A model generated the notes under the pieces. The model saw only the letters and a program-made list of their open reading frames with translations. It was not told where the DNA came from and did no database searches. The position numbers were made by a program, and so were the translations under genes. Of a stretch of 64,000 bases of DNA, positions 38,860-48,467 are shown piece by piece. The stretch covers positions 682,001 to 746,000 of the forward strand of contig NW_008805073.1 in NCBI RefSeq assembly GCF_000004825.1, written 5' to 3'. This DNA comes from Heterostelium album PN500 (taxonomy: Eukaryota > Evosea > Eumycetozoa > Acytosteliales > Acytosteliaceae). Each line of letters begins with the position of its first letter. The stretch's first letter is position 1.

Positions 38860-40054
38860 ATGGCTTTCAAATTATTATCAGGTTTTCTCGTTGAGAATCT
38901 ACCCCCAAAATCTGAAGATATGATCACAGTAAGAAATACAGATAGTTTACCTAAAGTTTTTGAAGTAAGTCTTTAAGAAAAAAATATATATTAATTAAAA
39001 AAATACTAATAATAATAAATAATTTAATAAATAATAATATAAAAATAGATTCTTTCTAAAAACAATATATTGTCAGCTCCAGTTCTAAATGAAAGGAATA
39101 ATCCAATTGGATTGGTGGATTTTGTTGATATTGTTTGTTGTGTCATTCAGATAATAAATCATACCGATCTTTTAGGAAATGATTACTATTCTTTCCTTGA
39201 AAGGGAAGATCTTTTTAGTCATACATATGCATCTTATGTAACTGGTAAGTTTATTCAAGATTCTAGTTTTTAAAAAAACTAACCAAAAAAAAATAAAAAC
39301 ATATTAGATCTATCAGAAGGAAATCCATTTGTTCCTGTAATTAAAGGAGCATCATTGTTGGAAGCAATAACAGTGATGTCAAAGAACAAACTTCACAGAG
39401 TACCAATTATATGCAATGATACATCACCAAGTGAAACTGGTCCTAAAATTATCAATCTTGTGACGCAATCTGCTATTCTCACATTTTTAGCTAAACATCT
39501 CGATGAACTTGGCTCGTGGACCGACAAATCTCTGGCGGAACTCGGATTCGCTGAAAAACCAGTTGTAACTATAAACTCACACAAGAGAGCATTGGAAGCA
39601 TTCCAACTAATGACTGAAAAGGTAATTATAACTTTAATGGTGTTGTTTTAAAAACTAAATTTATTTATTAATAAGTTTTAATATTCATTTATTTATTTAC
39701 TTCTAGAGAGTTACTGGTATTGCTGTGGTAGATGAAAAACAACAGATACTTGCAAATATTAGTGCACGTGATCTTAAGGAACTGTTGAATGAAACTAGAA
39801 TCTTTGAGAATCTCTATCTTTCGGTGGGCGAATTCATCTCAAAGGTGAGACAACAAGATTACAAAGCTGTAAACCCATCGATTTGCTGCACCAAAGACGA
39901 ATCACTCCGAAAGTTGATGACCAGAATGGCCGCTGCAAAGATCCATCGTGTCTATATGGTAAACAACGATCGTAAACTTGTCGGTGTCGTAAGTCTACAC
40001 GATATCCTTGAGAAACTATTGGATCATATCAACTCTGGTGGTGGTTCAAACTAA
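38860..40054 (+). CDS. Four-CBS-domain protein (AMPK-gamma/SNF4-like)
   Basis: Four exons (38860-38964, 39049-39244, 39308-39621, 39707-40054) give 320 aa with all phases consistent. Tandem CBS units are visible: KNNILSAPVLNERNNPIGLV, MSKNKLHRVPIICND, RVTGIAVVDEKQQILANIS and AAKIHRVYMVNNDRKLVGVV. Each has the CBS pattern of a helix, a hydrophobic strand and a terminal D-I/D-L helix (SLHDILEKLL, SARDLKELL). Such quartets bind adenine nucleotides, as in the AMPK regulatory gamma subunit. The protein is close to the size of mammalian gamma1 and yeast Snf4 (about 320-330 aa). It lacks the long N-terminal extension of the canonical dictyostelid gamma subunit, so it may be a paralogue or a stand-alone energy sensor. 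Kinase partnership is inferred only. Confidence 0.87.
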
Positions 40055-41050
40055 ACTAATTGTTAAATTTTTAAAAAAAAAAAAAAAAAAAAACAAATTT
40101 TTACAAACAAAATAAAACAAACAATAAAAAAAAGATTGTTGATGATTAATAATCAATCATACTAGTCCTATATATATATGTAGATAATTAAGTTAGTTAT
40201 TCACAGATATACATTTATTAATGAGTCATTGAACTTAGAAATCACATTAATTATTCATTGAAAATAAAGAAAATACAGCTAGCTTAAGAGTCGTTGTATA
40301 AGGAGTATGAGGTGGTTACATACAACGATTCTTTCATTTTGCAAAAAAAATAAAAATTAAAAACAAACAACAATTTCACGATGATGTTTGGAATTTTCTG
40401 GTGGGGGGTTGAGAAGAAGACACCCCACACACTAAAATCTAATTAATTTTTTAAAATTTTAATTAACAACATCAAAAAAAAAAAACAAATAAATAAATAT
40501 TTTTCAATTATTATTTTTTATTCAAAATCATAAATTATCGTTTTTATTATTTATTTATTTGTTATATTATATCTTTAATTTTTAATTTACACGTTTTTTT
40601 AAAAAAAAATTAAAAAAACAAAAACACCATAAAACTAGTACTTTCAAATTTAATATCTTTTTTTTATTATTCAAAAAAAGTTAAATTGTAAATTATCACA
40701 ATAATATAATATAATCATAATCTAACAATCATTAATAGTAATTAATCAACAAAAGTAATAAAAGTGGTATTAATAATATCAGAGTATATATATTTTAAAA
40801 GATTAATTAAATATTTGGACAGAAAGAAGAATTACAAGCAATAGATATTTCGATAAACATAATAATAAGACAAAGATCATTTGAATTGTTTTTATTTATT
40901 ATCTAGTAGATTGATTCATCATAATCATAATAGCAATAGTAGCAATAATATAATTAATAATAATAATAATAAAAATATTATATTCAAAATAAAAAAAAAC
41001 TAACTTATTTAAAAAAAAAAAACAAAACTAATTAGATATACAATACGAAG
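40055..41050. other. Intergenic region between the CBS gene and alpha-SNAP
   Basis: Extremely AT-rich with many A and T runs, presumably including the alpha-SNAP promoter (an A-rich leader ends at 41050). A stable hairpin sits at 40286-40333 (separate entry). No ORF is supported. Confidence 0.55.
40286..40333. ncRNA. Stable hairpin, possible small RNA or mRNA 3' element
   Basis: A 14-base stem pairs AAGAGTCGTTGTAT (40286-40299) with ATACAACGATTCTT (40320-40333); the only non-Watson-Crick pair would be a G-U. The 20-base loop is purine-rich (AAGGAGTATGAGG...). The segment has higher GC than its surroundings. It lies 230 bases past the CBS gene stop codon. I cannot assign a known RNA family. 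Confidence 0.35.
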
Positions 41051-42158
41051 ATGAGTGACGAAGTAAAAGCAAAGGAATTCTTGGATAAGGCTGAGAAGAG
41101 AGTCAAGGGAAGTTCATTCATGAGCTTCTTTAGCGGTGGAAGTGGTGCAAAGTTTGAGGAATCCGCTTCAGATTTCACAAAGGCAGCAAACTTGTATAAA
41201 ATGGCAAAGAAGTGTAGGTTTAATTTATTATCGATTGCGTTGTTGTCGTTGTTATTAGTAGATATTGATTCGTTTAAATGATAATATGTTATATATAGGG
41301 GATCAAGCTGGTGCAGCATTCCAAAGAGCAGCCGAATGCTACTTGAAGGCAAACAGCAAACACGATGCAGCTTCATCGTATGTCTCTGCAGCCAACTGCT
41401 ACAAGAAGGGTAATGTTGCAGATGCAGTCATCACTTTGAAGGCTGCTATCGAGTACTACACCGACGAAGGTCGATTCTCGATTGCTGCCAAGCATCAAAA
41501 GGAGATTGCCGAGCTCTACGAAGCAGAGGGTGATCTCGAGCAGGCCAACGCCAGCTACCAGATCGCTGCCGACTTTTTCGAGGGAGAAAACTCTACAGTT
41601 GCCGCCCATCAATGTCTCTTAAAGATTGCACTCTTCTCTGCACAACTCGAGAGATACGATAAAGCCATTGAGATTTACGAGCGTGTTGCATCTGCTTCAC
41701 TAGACAACAATCTCACTCAATATGGATGTAAAGAATATTTCTTCAAAGCATGTTTATGTTATTTAGCATCTGATGTAAGTTTTTATACAACAACAGTTTA
41801 GTCTCAATAATATTAATCAAATACAATATAATAGGATTTGGTATCAGGTGAACGTGCTTTACAAAGATATAAAGATATGCAAGCATCTTTCTCTGCCACA
41901 AGAGAGGCTCGTTTATTAGATGTAAGTGTTTTAGCTTTTACGCAACACTCGATAGTTTTTTAGGTTTGTTACTAATCAATTTGAAACCTTATTCACTTGC
42001 TATAGGATATTATTCAAGCTTGTAGACAAAATAATGTTGAAAACTTTACCAATGCAGTATATGATTTCAATACAATTAGTCCTTTGGATTCATGGAAGAC
42101 CAGTATGTTGTTAAAAGTAAAGAGTACCATCAACAAGGATGCAGAATCTGTTGTCTAA
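41051..42158 (+). CDS. snpA: Alpha-SNAP, NSF attachment protein
   Basis: Four exons (41051-41213, 41299-41774, 41835-41921, 42006-42158) give 292 aa (mammalian 295). Alpha-SNAP brings NSF to post-fusion SNARE bundles and drives their disassembly. The N-terminal membrane-touching loop is seen as SSFMSFFSGGSGAKFEESA, matching the FF-containing loop of the family. TPR-like helices follow: AGAAFQRAAECYLK, AASSYVSAANCYKKG and AEGDLEQANASYQIAADFFE. The C-terminal part ends NTISPLDSWKTSMLLKVKST, where the Leu pair next to the end is the site that stimulates NSF ATPase. The first intron splits a Trp codon (KKW-DQAGAAF). The gene is single and isolated in a gene-poor flank. Confidence in the exon joins is high because phases and family sequence agree. 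Confidence 0.95.
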
Positions 42159-43951
42159 ATACCACCAACCTAAAATATATATACAAATATTTTATTAATT
42201 TTGTTAAAAGTCTAAACAAACCCAACCAACAATCCTATATTTTTTTATTAAAAGAAAAAAAAGTAAAAAATACAACAATCGTTTTTTTTAAATCAATTTT
42301 AATGATTATTTATTTCTATTTGAATGGATTACAAATTGATTGATTTATAGTTGGACAGACCAAGAAGTCTTATCATTTATGTAACAACACAAAATAAATA
42401 AAAATATAAAAACAAATCAAATCTACAAAATTACATACTTTGAAAATGGTCTTTGCCTATAATCAAGATTCAACTTTTGGAACCAGTTTATTAATAGCTA
42501 CACACTATTTTTGAAATTACCAATTTTGATTGAAACTCAAATCTGAAAGGCTTTATTTTTGTTTTTTAGTTTTATTTTGCTTTTTTTGATTAAAACACTG
42601 ACCAATCAACCAACAATACTAGATTTAATTTGCAATTTTTTAAAAACACACACCCACCATCAACATAAAATGATTTAAACATTATCACAAATCGATCACT
42701 CTTCAAAGAGAATCTCTTTTAAATTCTTTAACAAAAAAGATAATGTTGTTGTTTTTATTGATTGTTTAGCTTGAGGATTATGATGTTTTTTTTGTTTAAA
42801 AAAGGGTGATCGGAATGAAAAGAAGTTGGATTTAAATGGTTATACTTGTTTTTGTTCTTCCTTCTCTTCAAACAACTTGAACAATTGTTCATTTCATTTC
42901 ATTCTTAGTTATTCTATTCTGTCACAAATCAATCAATCAATCAACCAATTCAAATCAAACCAAATCATAACTTTGTTGTTTTTTAACCTTAAGGTAGTAA
43001 ATATTTATCTACCACACTTCACTAGCACCTTCACACCAACTTCACAACAACAACAACATTTTTATTTATCTTGGTTTATTCTCTGGTAGGTTTACTTTAC
43101 ATTACTTACCTTTTTCATCTGTGTTTTGTTTTGTTTTTATATTTTTTGTTGTTTTTATCTTTTTTTTAATGTGGTAGTTGTGGATATACCACCACCACAA
43201 AAACCAACCTCACCTGACTGTCACAGTCAAAAGCCGGCACCACCACCACCACCATCACCACTAAAACAACACAACATTATTACAACATCATAATCATTAA
43301 CAACATCATCAAACTCATCAGAATCTTAACATCTAAAACTGCATTACATTTCCACCCACCCAATTTAAAATATTTGATTTATTAAATATTAAATTGTCAT
43401 CTGGCGTACCACACAATTATTTCAATCATAGTAAGTAATATATTACAAAACTAATATAAAGTATAATATTTTTAAATCTTTATACAACAATATTTATTGA
43501 ACAAAAAAAACAAAAACAAGTATTAGTATATAGAATCCATATCATATATCAAATCAAACCAAATCAAATCATCATCCACATCCACATTTCGAATCATCAA
43601 CAAATAATATATCATTATTACATACTATCCACTCTCTTCACCAATTTTTATCCAATCCAAAGTTATCTTTTACCATCAATTTACCTTTTTATTCCCTCCA
43701 AAGGAAAAAATTGATTTTCAATTGGCAATAGATCATTGTATGTATAGTAAACCAAATATTTATTAAAGAGTTTAAAGTTGACATGACAATTTCATATATT
43801 AATATTTCAATATAAATAAATTTTTTTTCAGATAAATAATTTATTTCCAAATCCAGGCAATAAAATTTTTAATCAGCTGTTCACACCCCTATATATAGGT
43901 ATTTTTATTCTATCAAAAATAATAATAGTATAGCTAGTAAAGTCAGTACCA
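42159..43951. other. Long leader or intergenic region upstream of the TRIM/kelch gene
   Basis: No protein gene is supported. From about 42840 to 43330 the plus strand turns C-rich with many CACCA, CAACAA and CCACC words, unlike usual intergenic DNA. It includes CAG/GTAAGT-like borders, so a spliced 5' untranslated region for the gene at 43952 is plausible. An 87-codon frame at 42826 has no protein-like pattern. Confidence 0.45.
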
Positions 43952-46711
43952 ATGGATTCATTATTAAGATGTCCTAAATGTAGTTGTATTTATCAACAAC
44001 CAAAATCACTGGATTGTGGTCATATCATTTGTTTGAAATGTCTATCGGAGCTGTTTCATCCCGAGTCATCACCATATATCGATTGTCCAGTTTGTACCAA
44101 ACAAACACTGCTTTTAAATTCCACTATCAACCTACCGTCGCTCAGTTCCATTGAGGAGTTACTCCGATACTACACTGACAACGATACATTTGGTGATATT
44201 CAAACACCGATTTCACCACGATACGAACGGTTGATAACTACACCTCTTCCATATTCCTCTACAGCAGCAACATCAGGATCACCTCGTTCACAAGCAGTAA
44301 CATCCACAACCACCACTTCCACTTCCACCACCACCAACACCACCTCATCCATTTCCAATATAAAATCTCAACTCGCTCAAAAACAACAGATTCTAAATCC
44401 AACACCTATAACATCGATACCAAAAATTTCTATCAGCGGTACCACCACCGCCGCCACCACCAATCACACTAGCACTACAACTACTACAAATCCAATATCA
44501 AAACCACCTCCTCTTGCTGTGCAACAGGCTCGTCTTTCTTTGGAGATCGACGACAAGATATTGATATGTCAACTTCATAGCAATGAACGATTCAAATTCT
44601 ATTGCACAAACAAGGAGTGTCAAAAGTTGATTTGTACAGAGTGTATCATCGACCACAACGGTCACCAATTTGCAAAGATTCCAAGGGAAGCTGACAGGAA
44701 GATTCCTGAGATTGAATCACTCTTGGGTGTTCTCTCTCAGTATCCCTTGAAACTGTTAAAGCAAAAGCAGGTCATAGAGAAGCATATTGTAGATGGTACC
44801 AACATGCATCGTGAGACAAAAGAGCGTATTACCAACGATATAGATTCAATGATAAAGCACTTGCAGGAGCGTAAAGACTACTTGGAGCGACAGATCGATA
44901 AGGATTGGAATGAACAACGAATCCACCTAAACAATCTAGTCCAAAAGATGACTACAAACATCGATTTGATAAAAGATACAAATCAATTCACACAGAATCT
45001 CATAACGGAGCGTTCAACAACAGAGAAGGAGTTGGTTCAGATCTTCCTGAGCACTGGCGGCAAGGACGACGACAACCTGAGCAACTCTAGCATATCTACA
45101 CTCAACAGTTCCAGTGGCGTAGAATACACTCCACAGACTCACTATGTCTATCAAGATCCCAAGTACAATAGAATGTCGACTACGCTGCTAAAGAAACACA
45201 TCGAACTTAGAAAGCTGGAGGATGAATCCAACCAGATGTTCAACGAATTAATCACAAACATAGAATGGAAATGGGATCCAGAGTTCCAATATCCACATTT
45301 ATATCAACAACAACAGCAACAACAACAACAAAGAAAAGCACCAAACAGTCCACTCAGATCAAGTATTTCAGTGTCTGCAGACGGTTCACACAATATGGCT
45401 GGAGGAAGAAGAAAGACAATCGCTCATTCTCCACCGCAATCGACAAGTTCAACACCAAATTTGAATCCAGCATCTCCAACCTCTATTTCTCCACCTATCA
45501 TTCAGAGAACTATGACTAGCTCGATCAGTTACCACGGTTCCAATGGCAGCGGATTCAATCCACCCGGTCTCGTGAAGACGCCATCCAATTCATCGGTGTC
45601 GTCCATCAGTTCCAGTGCATCGTCGATGCAACTAACCAACAGAAGCACAGGTGTCCCTCTTCTACCAATCTCTTCTTCCCAACCAAACATCGTTGGTTTG
45701 GCGCATAGCTCTAGTAGCATAACGCTAAACTACTCGCCACCCAAACAACCATCGTCACTTAGCGGTAGCGGTGGTCTTGTAGCCAAGAAGAATCCAGTGT
45801 TTGGTAAGCTACTAACACGTAAGGATTCGACCATCAATCATCGTCTGCACTATCTCTACTCGATAGGTGGTGAACACAGCGAAGGAACCTTGGAAATGTA
45901 TGATATTCAGAGTGATAAATGGAAGTTTATGGCACCAATGCCCAAGCCAACGTCAGAGTTTGCCGCAATCTACGACAATAGCAACACCATCTATTGTTTC
46001 GGTGGAAAAGAGTCTCCTGACATTGTCAGTAAGTACGACATCCTCAGAAACCAATGGGAGATACTCGACGTCAAGTTGCCAACTGGACGATACGGCCACT
46101 GTGCAGTGTATGACGGTCGTCGTTTCGTCTACTTGCTGGGTGGCTGCGGTGCTGCCAAGTCAATGGATCGTTTCGATTTGCTCGCCAAGAAGTTTGTACC
46201 GTTGAAGCCGATGGCGTTTGGTCGTACCTATTTCCACGCATTCCACAATGGAACCAAGCTGATCTATGCGGTCGACGGTTACGCCTCGAAAGAGAAGCGA
46301 TCGTCCATTGAGATGTACGACACCGAGAAGGACACCTGGACAACATTGGGTGTGGTGAAGACACCTCGTTATCTGGCGAGTGTAACGTATGACGCACGAT
46401 ACATTACTATGGAGGGTGGTGTAGACCGTTGCACCTCACGAGACATCAAACAAACCGAGCGATTCGATACACAGTCACTCAACTGGGAGATGATCTCGCC
46501 CGACGAACAAATAGGCAAGTCAAAGTGTAAGATTCAATTTTACAACAGTTCGTTGTTTGACGGTGGCCAGCTGATATACTACCTTGGCATCAACATTGAC
46601 GACACCATTCCACTGCTCTACCGCTACAACATTAGAACAAAGAAACTAGATCAACTCTCTCCAATGGGTCATATGAGATTAACAAATCAATTGGTAATGG
46701 TAACAAAATAA
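43952..46711 (+). CDS. RING/B-box/coiled-coil protein with C-terminal kelch repeats
   Basis: A single exon encodes 919 aa. The N-terminal RING finger reads LLRCPKCSCIYQQPKSLDCG, then HIICLKCLSELF and CPVCTK, giving the C3HC4 order. After a Ser/Thr-rich linker comes a B-box: ICQLHSNERFKFYCTNKECQ and CTECIIDHNGHQF. A coiled coil follows (around residues 250-430), then a Gln run and a Ser-rich segment. From about residue 620 there are kelch propeller blades such as LYSIGGEHSEGTLEMYDIQS, IYCFGGKESPDIVSKYDILR and VYLLGGCGAAKSMDRFDLLA. The tripartite N-terminus suggests an E3 ubiquitin ligase and the propeller a substrate binder. This RING-Bbox-kelch order is unusual outside amoebae. Substrate unknown. 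Confidence 0.9.
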   Translation: MDSLLRCPKCSCIYQQPKSLDCGHIICLKCLSELFHPESSPYIDCPVCTKQTLLLNSTINLPSLSSIEELLRYYTDNDTFGDIQTPISPRYERLITTPLPYSSTAATSGSPRSQAVTSTTTTSTSTTTNTTSSISNIKSQLAQKQQILNPTPITSIPKISISGTTTAATTNHTSTTTTTNPISKPPPLAVQQARLSLEIDDKILICQLHSNERFKFYCTNKECQKLICTECIIDHNGHQFAKIPREADRKIPEIESLLGVLSQYPLKLLKQKQVIEKHIVDGTNMHRETKERITNDIDSMIKHLQERKDYLERQIDKDWNEQRIHLNNLVQKMTTNIDLIKDTNQFTQNLITERSTTEKELVQIFLSTGGKDDDNLSNSSISTLNSSSGVEYTPQTHYVYQDPKYNRMSTTLLKKHIELRKLEDESNQMFNELITNIEWKWDPEFQYPHLYQQQQQQQQQRKAPNSPLRSSISVSADGSHNMAGGRRKTIAHSPPQSTSSTPNLNPASPTSISPPIIQRTMTSSISYHGSNGSGFNPPGLVKTPSNSSVSSISSSASSMQLTNRSTGVPLLPISSSQPNIVGLAHSSSSITLNYSPPKQPSSLSGSGGLVAKKNPVFGKLLTRKDSTINHRLHYLYSIGGEHSEGTLEMYDIQSDKWKFMAPMPKPTSEFAAIYDNSNTIYCFGGKESPDIVSKYDILRNQWEILDVKLPTGRYGHCAVYDGRRFVYLLGGCGAAKSMDRFDLLAKKFVPLKPMAFGRTYFHAFHNGTKLIYAVDGYASKEKRSSIEMYDTEKDTWTTLGVVKTPRYLASVTYDARYITMEGGVDRCTSRDIKQTERFDTQSLNWEMISPDEQIGKSKCKIQFYNSSLFDGGQLIYYLGINIDDTIPLLYRYNIRTKKLDQLSPMGHMRLTNQLVMVTK

Positions 46712-46775
46712 ACAACAAATAAATTAAAAATAATAAAACAATTACTGTTAACAGTTCAATTAAAAAAGATATATT

Positions 46776-47789
46776 TTATAAAACAATATTATCTATTGAT
46801 TCTTTTGATCGTTTTGTTGTGTTTGGTTGTGATTTCCTTATGATCCAAGTCTTTGATTCGACCATTTCATATTCAAAATCATTTTCAGTCAGCAGTACAA
46901 AGAATCTCTTTGAATTGTAAAGTTTTCTCTTGTAAGACATCAACATAAATGCACCAGGTTTGTTATCCATCAATTGTCTGAGTGTAATCATTAGCTTTTC
47001 AAAATATGCAACATCTAAATTTAAAAAAACAAATAGTTTATTAATATTAACGACGATCATTTATATTTGTGGTTTCACAAAACACAATCACTTACATAAA
47101 ATAATATCACTTGCTATAACTATATCGAAATTATTTAAATCTTCAGGAAACTTCTCTCCCCATGTATCTGTTTTTGATAATAATAATAATAAGAGTATTA
47201 ATAATAAATATTTTATGTATTAGATCTAATATAAAATGAATAGATAACAACTTACGAGGTATATGATCATAATTAACATTATTTAAATTCTGATTGTATT
47301 GATTGTTCTCTGTTACATCTTTCTCATCTATATCACTTGATGTTACATTAAACCCTTTTTTCTAAAAGATTGATTAGTATAATACACTGTGTAGTTGGTA
47401 TAAACAAAGTTTTTGTTGTTGTTCTTACCTTTAAGAATAATGAAAGTATACCAGTACCAGAACCCAATTCAATGATACGCTTATCTTTGAATAGCTCGCT
47501 ATGTTTTAGAATATAATCGATGATAAAGAAAGTAGATGGCCATACATAACCAGCGTTCGTTGTACTAAAGTGAAATTCTCTAATCGTCAAAATCTAAAAG
47601 TATATCGTTAACATATATATATGGTTAGTTAACTAAGCTAAGACTAAATAATCGATTCGATTTTTGATAGCTTACTTCATCATGTACATTTATTTGTTTT
47701 TCTTCGTATTGTTGCTCATTCGTTAATTTATCAGATTCATCTTCAGAGTCTGAATTGGTTAGCTTTGCAAAGTCTGATAGATCAAACAT
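46776..47789 (-). CDS. Family-16 protein methyltransferase (METTL21/EEF2KMT type)
   Basis: Five exons (47676-47789, 47429-47593, 47256-47361, 47096-47167, 46776-47014) give 231 aa, and all phases fit. The Rossmann methyltransferase core shows the family-16 pre-motif AGYVWPSTFFIIDYIL, SAM-binding motif I RIIELGSGTGILSLFLK and motif II NVTSSDID. The post-II motif is DIVIASDIILY, where most relatives have a DxxY-type signature. Family-16 enzymes methylate lysines of chaperones or translation factors using SAM, a link to sahA only in metabolism. The N-terminal 38 residues are acidic and disordered. The substrate cannot be told from sequence. The 3' end lies 64 bases from the stop codon of the convergent kelch gene. 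Confidence 0.85.
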
Positions 47790-48467
47790 CTCTAATTTCT
47801 AATCGATAAATATGATCAAATAAACGTTGATCGTTTGTTTTTTTTTTTTCAATGAAAACATTCATAATAAATTATTTCTAAAATTTAACAGACAACAATT
47901 TCTATTTGCTTTGTATTTATTTAATATTAACTCATTGAATGTATATTTTTTATTACTCTAATCGTATCGATTTTTTTAATTACGGTATGGTATGTGCACT
48001 ACTTTATGTGGAATGCAATCAAAACACATGTGTTTGGAAATTTTGATGAAACAAAATTTATTTTTTCTGTTTCATCAGAACACCCTACACAATGTGACAA
48101 TGAACAACAAAACATGAAACTCATTGAGTTATCACTTATGATTGCGTTATATAAATATACATTCACACACACTTAATCAAATATATAAATATATTGTATG
48201 CATATAGATATAAATTTTTGGCAAAAACCAGTGGTTAGTTATGCTAGGCTTTCTATTCACCATGTTCAAATAATAATGAATAATCATTATCAGTACTGTA
48301 CCATTTTGATTTGATAAAAATCTTATTATATGTTACATTTTGTGATGTTGATTTTATTTATTTCAAAACAATTAACAGTAATACAAAAATATAACTATCA
48401 AGATAAAAAAGTAAGTAAATAAAAGATTTGTCTTATTACTTTTGGTTACTGATACTTTATACTATAG
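47790..48467. other. Divergent intergenic region upstream of the SdrD-like gene
   Basis: It presumably contains both promoters. GTAAGT at 48411 and ACTATAG at 48461-48467 could bound a 57-base intron in the 5' untranslated region, since the acceptor sits directly on the ATG. A 60-codon frame at 47994 has no supported start or family. Confidence 0.5.

Noticed and set aside
42826-43089. 87-codon frame before the RING/kelch gene
   Set aside because: Asn/Ser/Ile strings without pattern; the region looks like a leader or promoter with C-rich stretches.
47994-48176. 60-codon frame upstream of the SdrD-like gene
   Set aside because: No ATG at its listed start and no family features; lies in a likely promoter.
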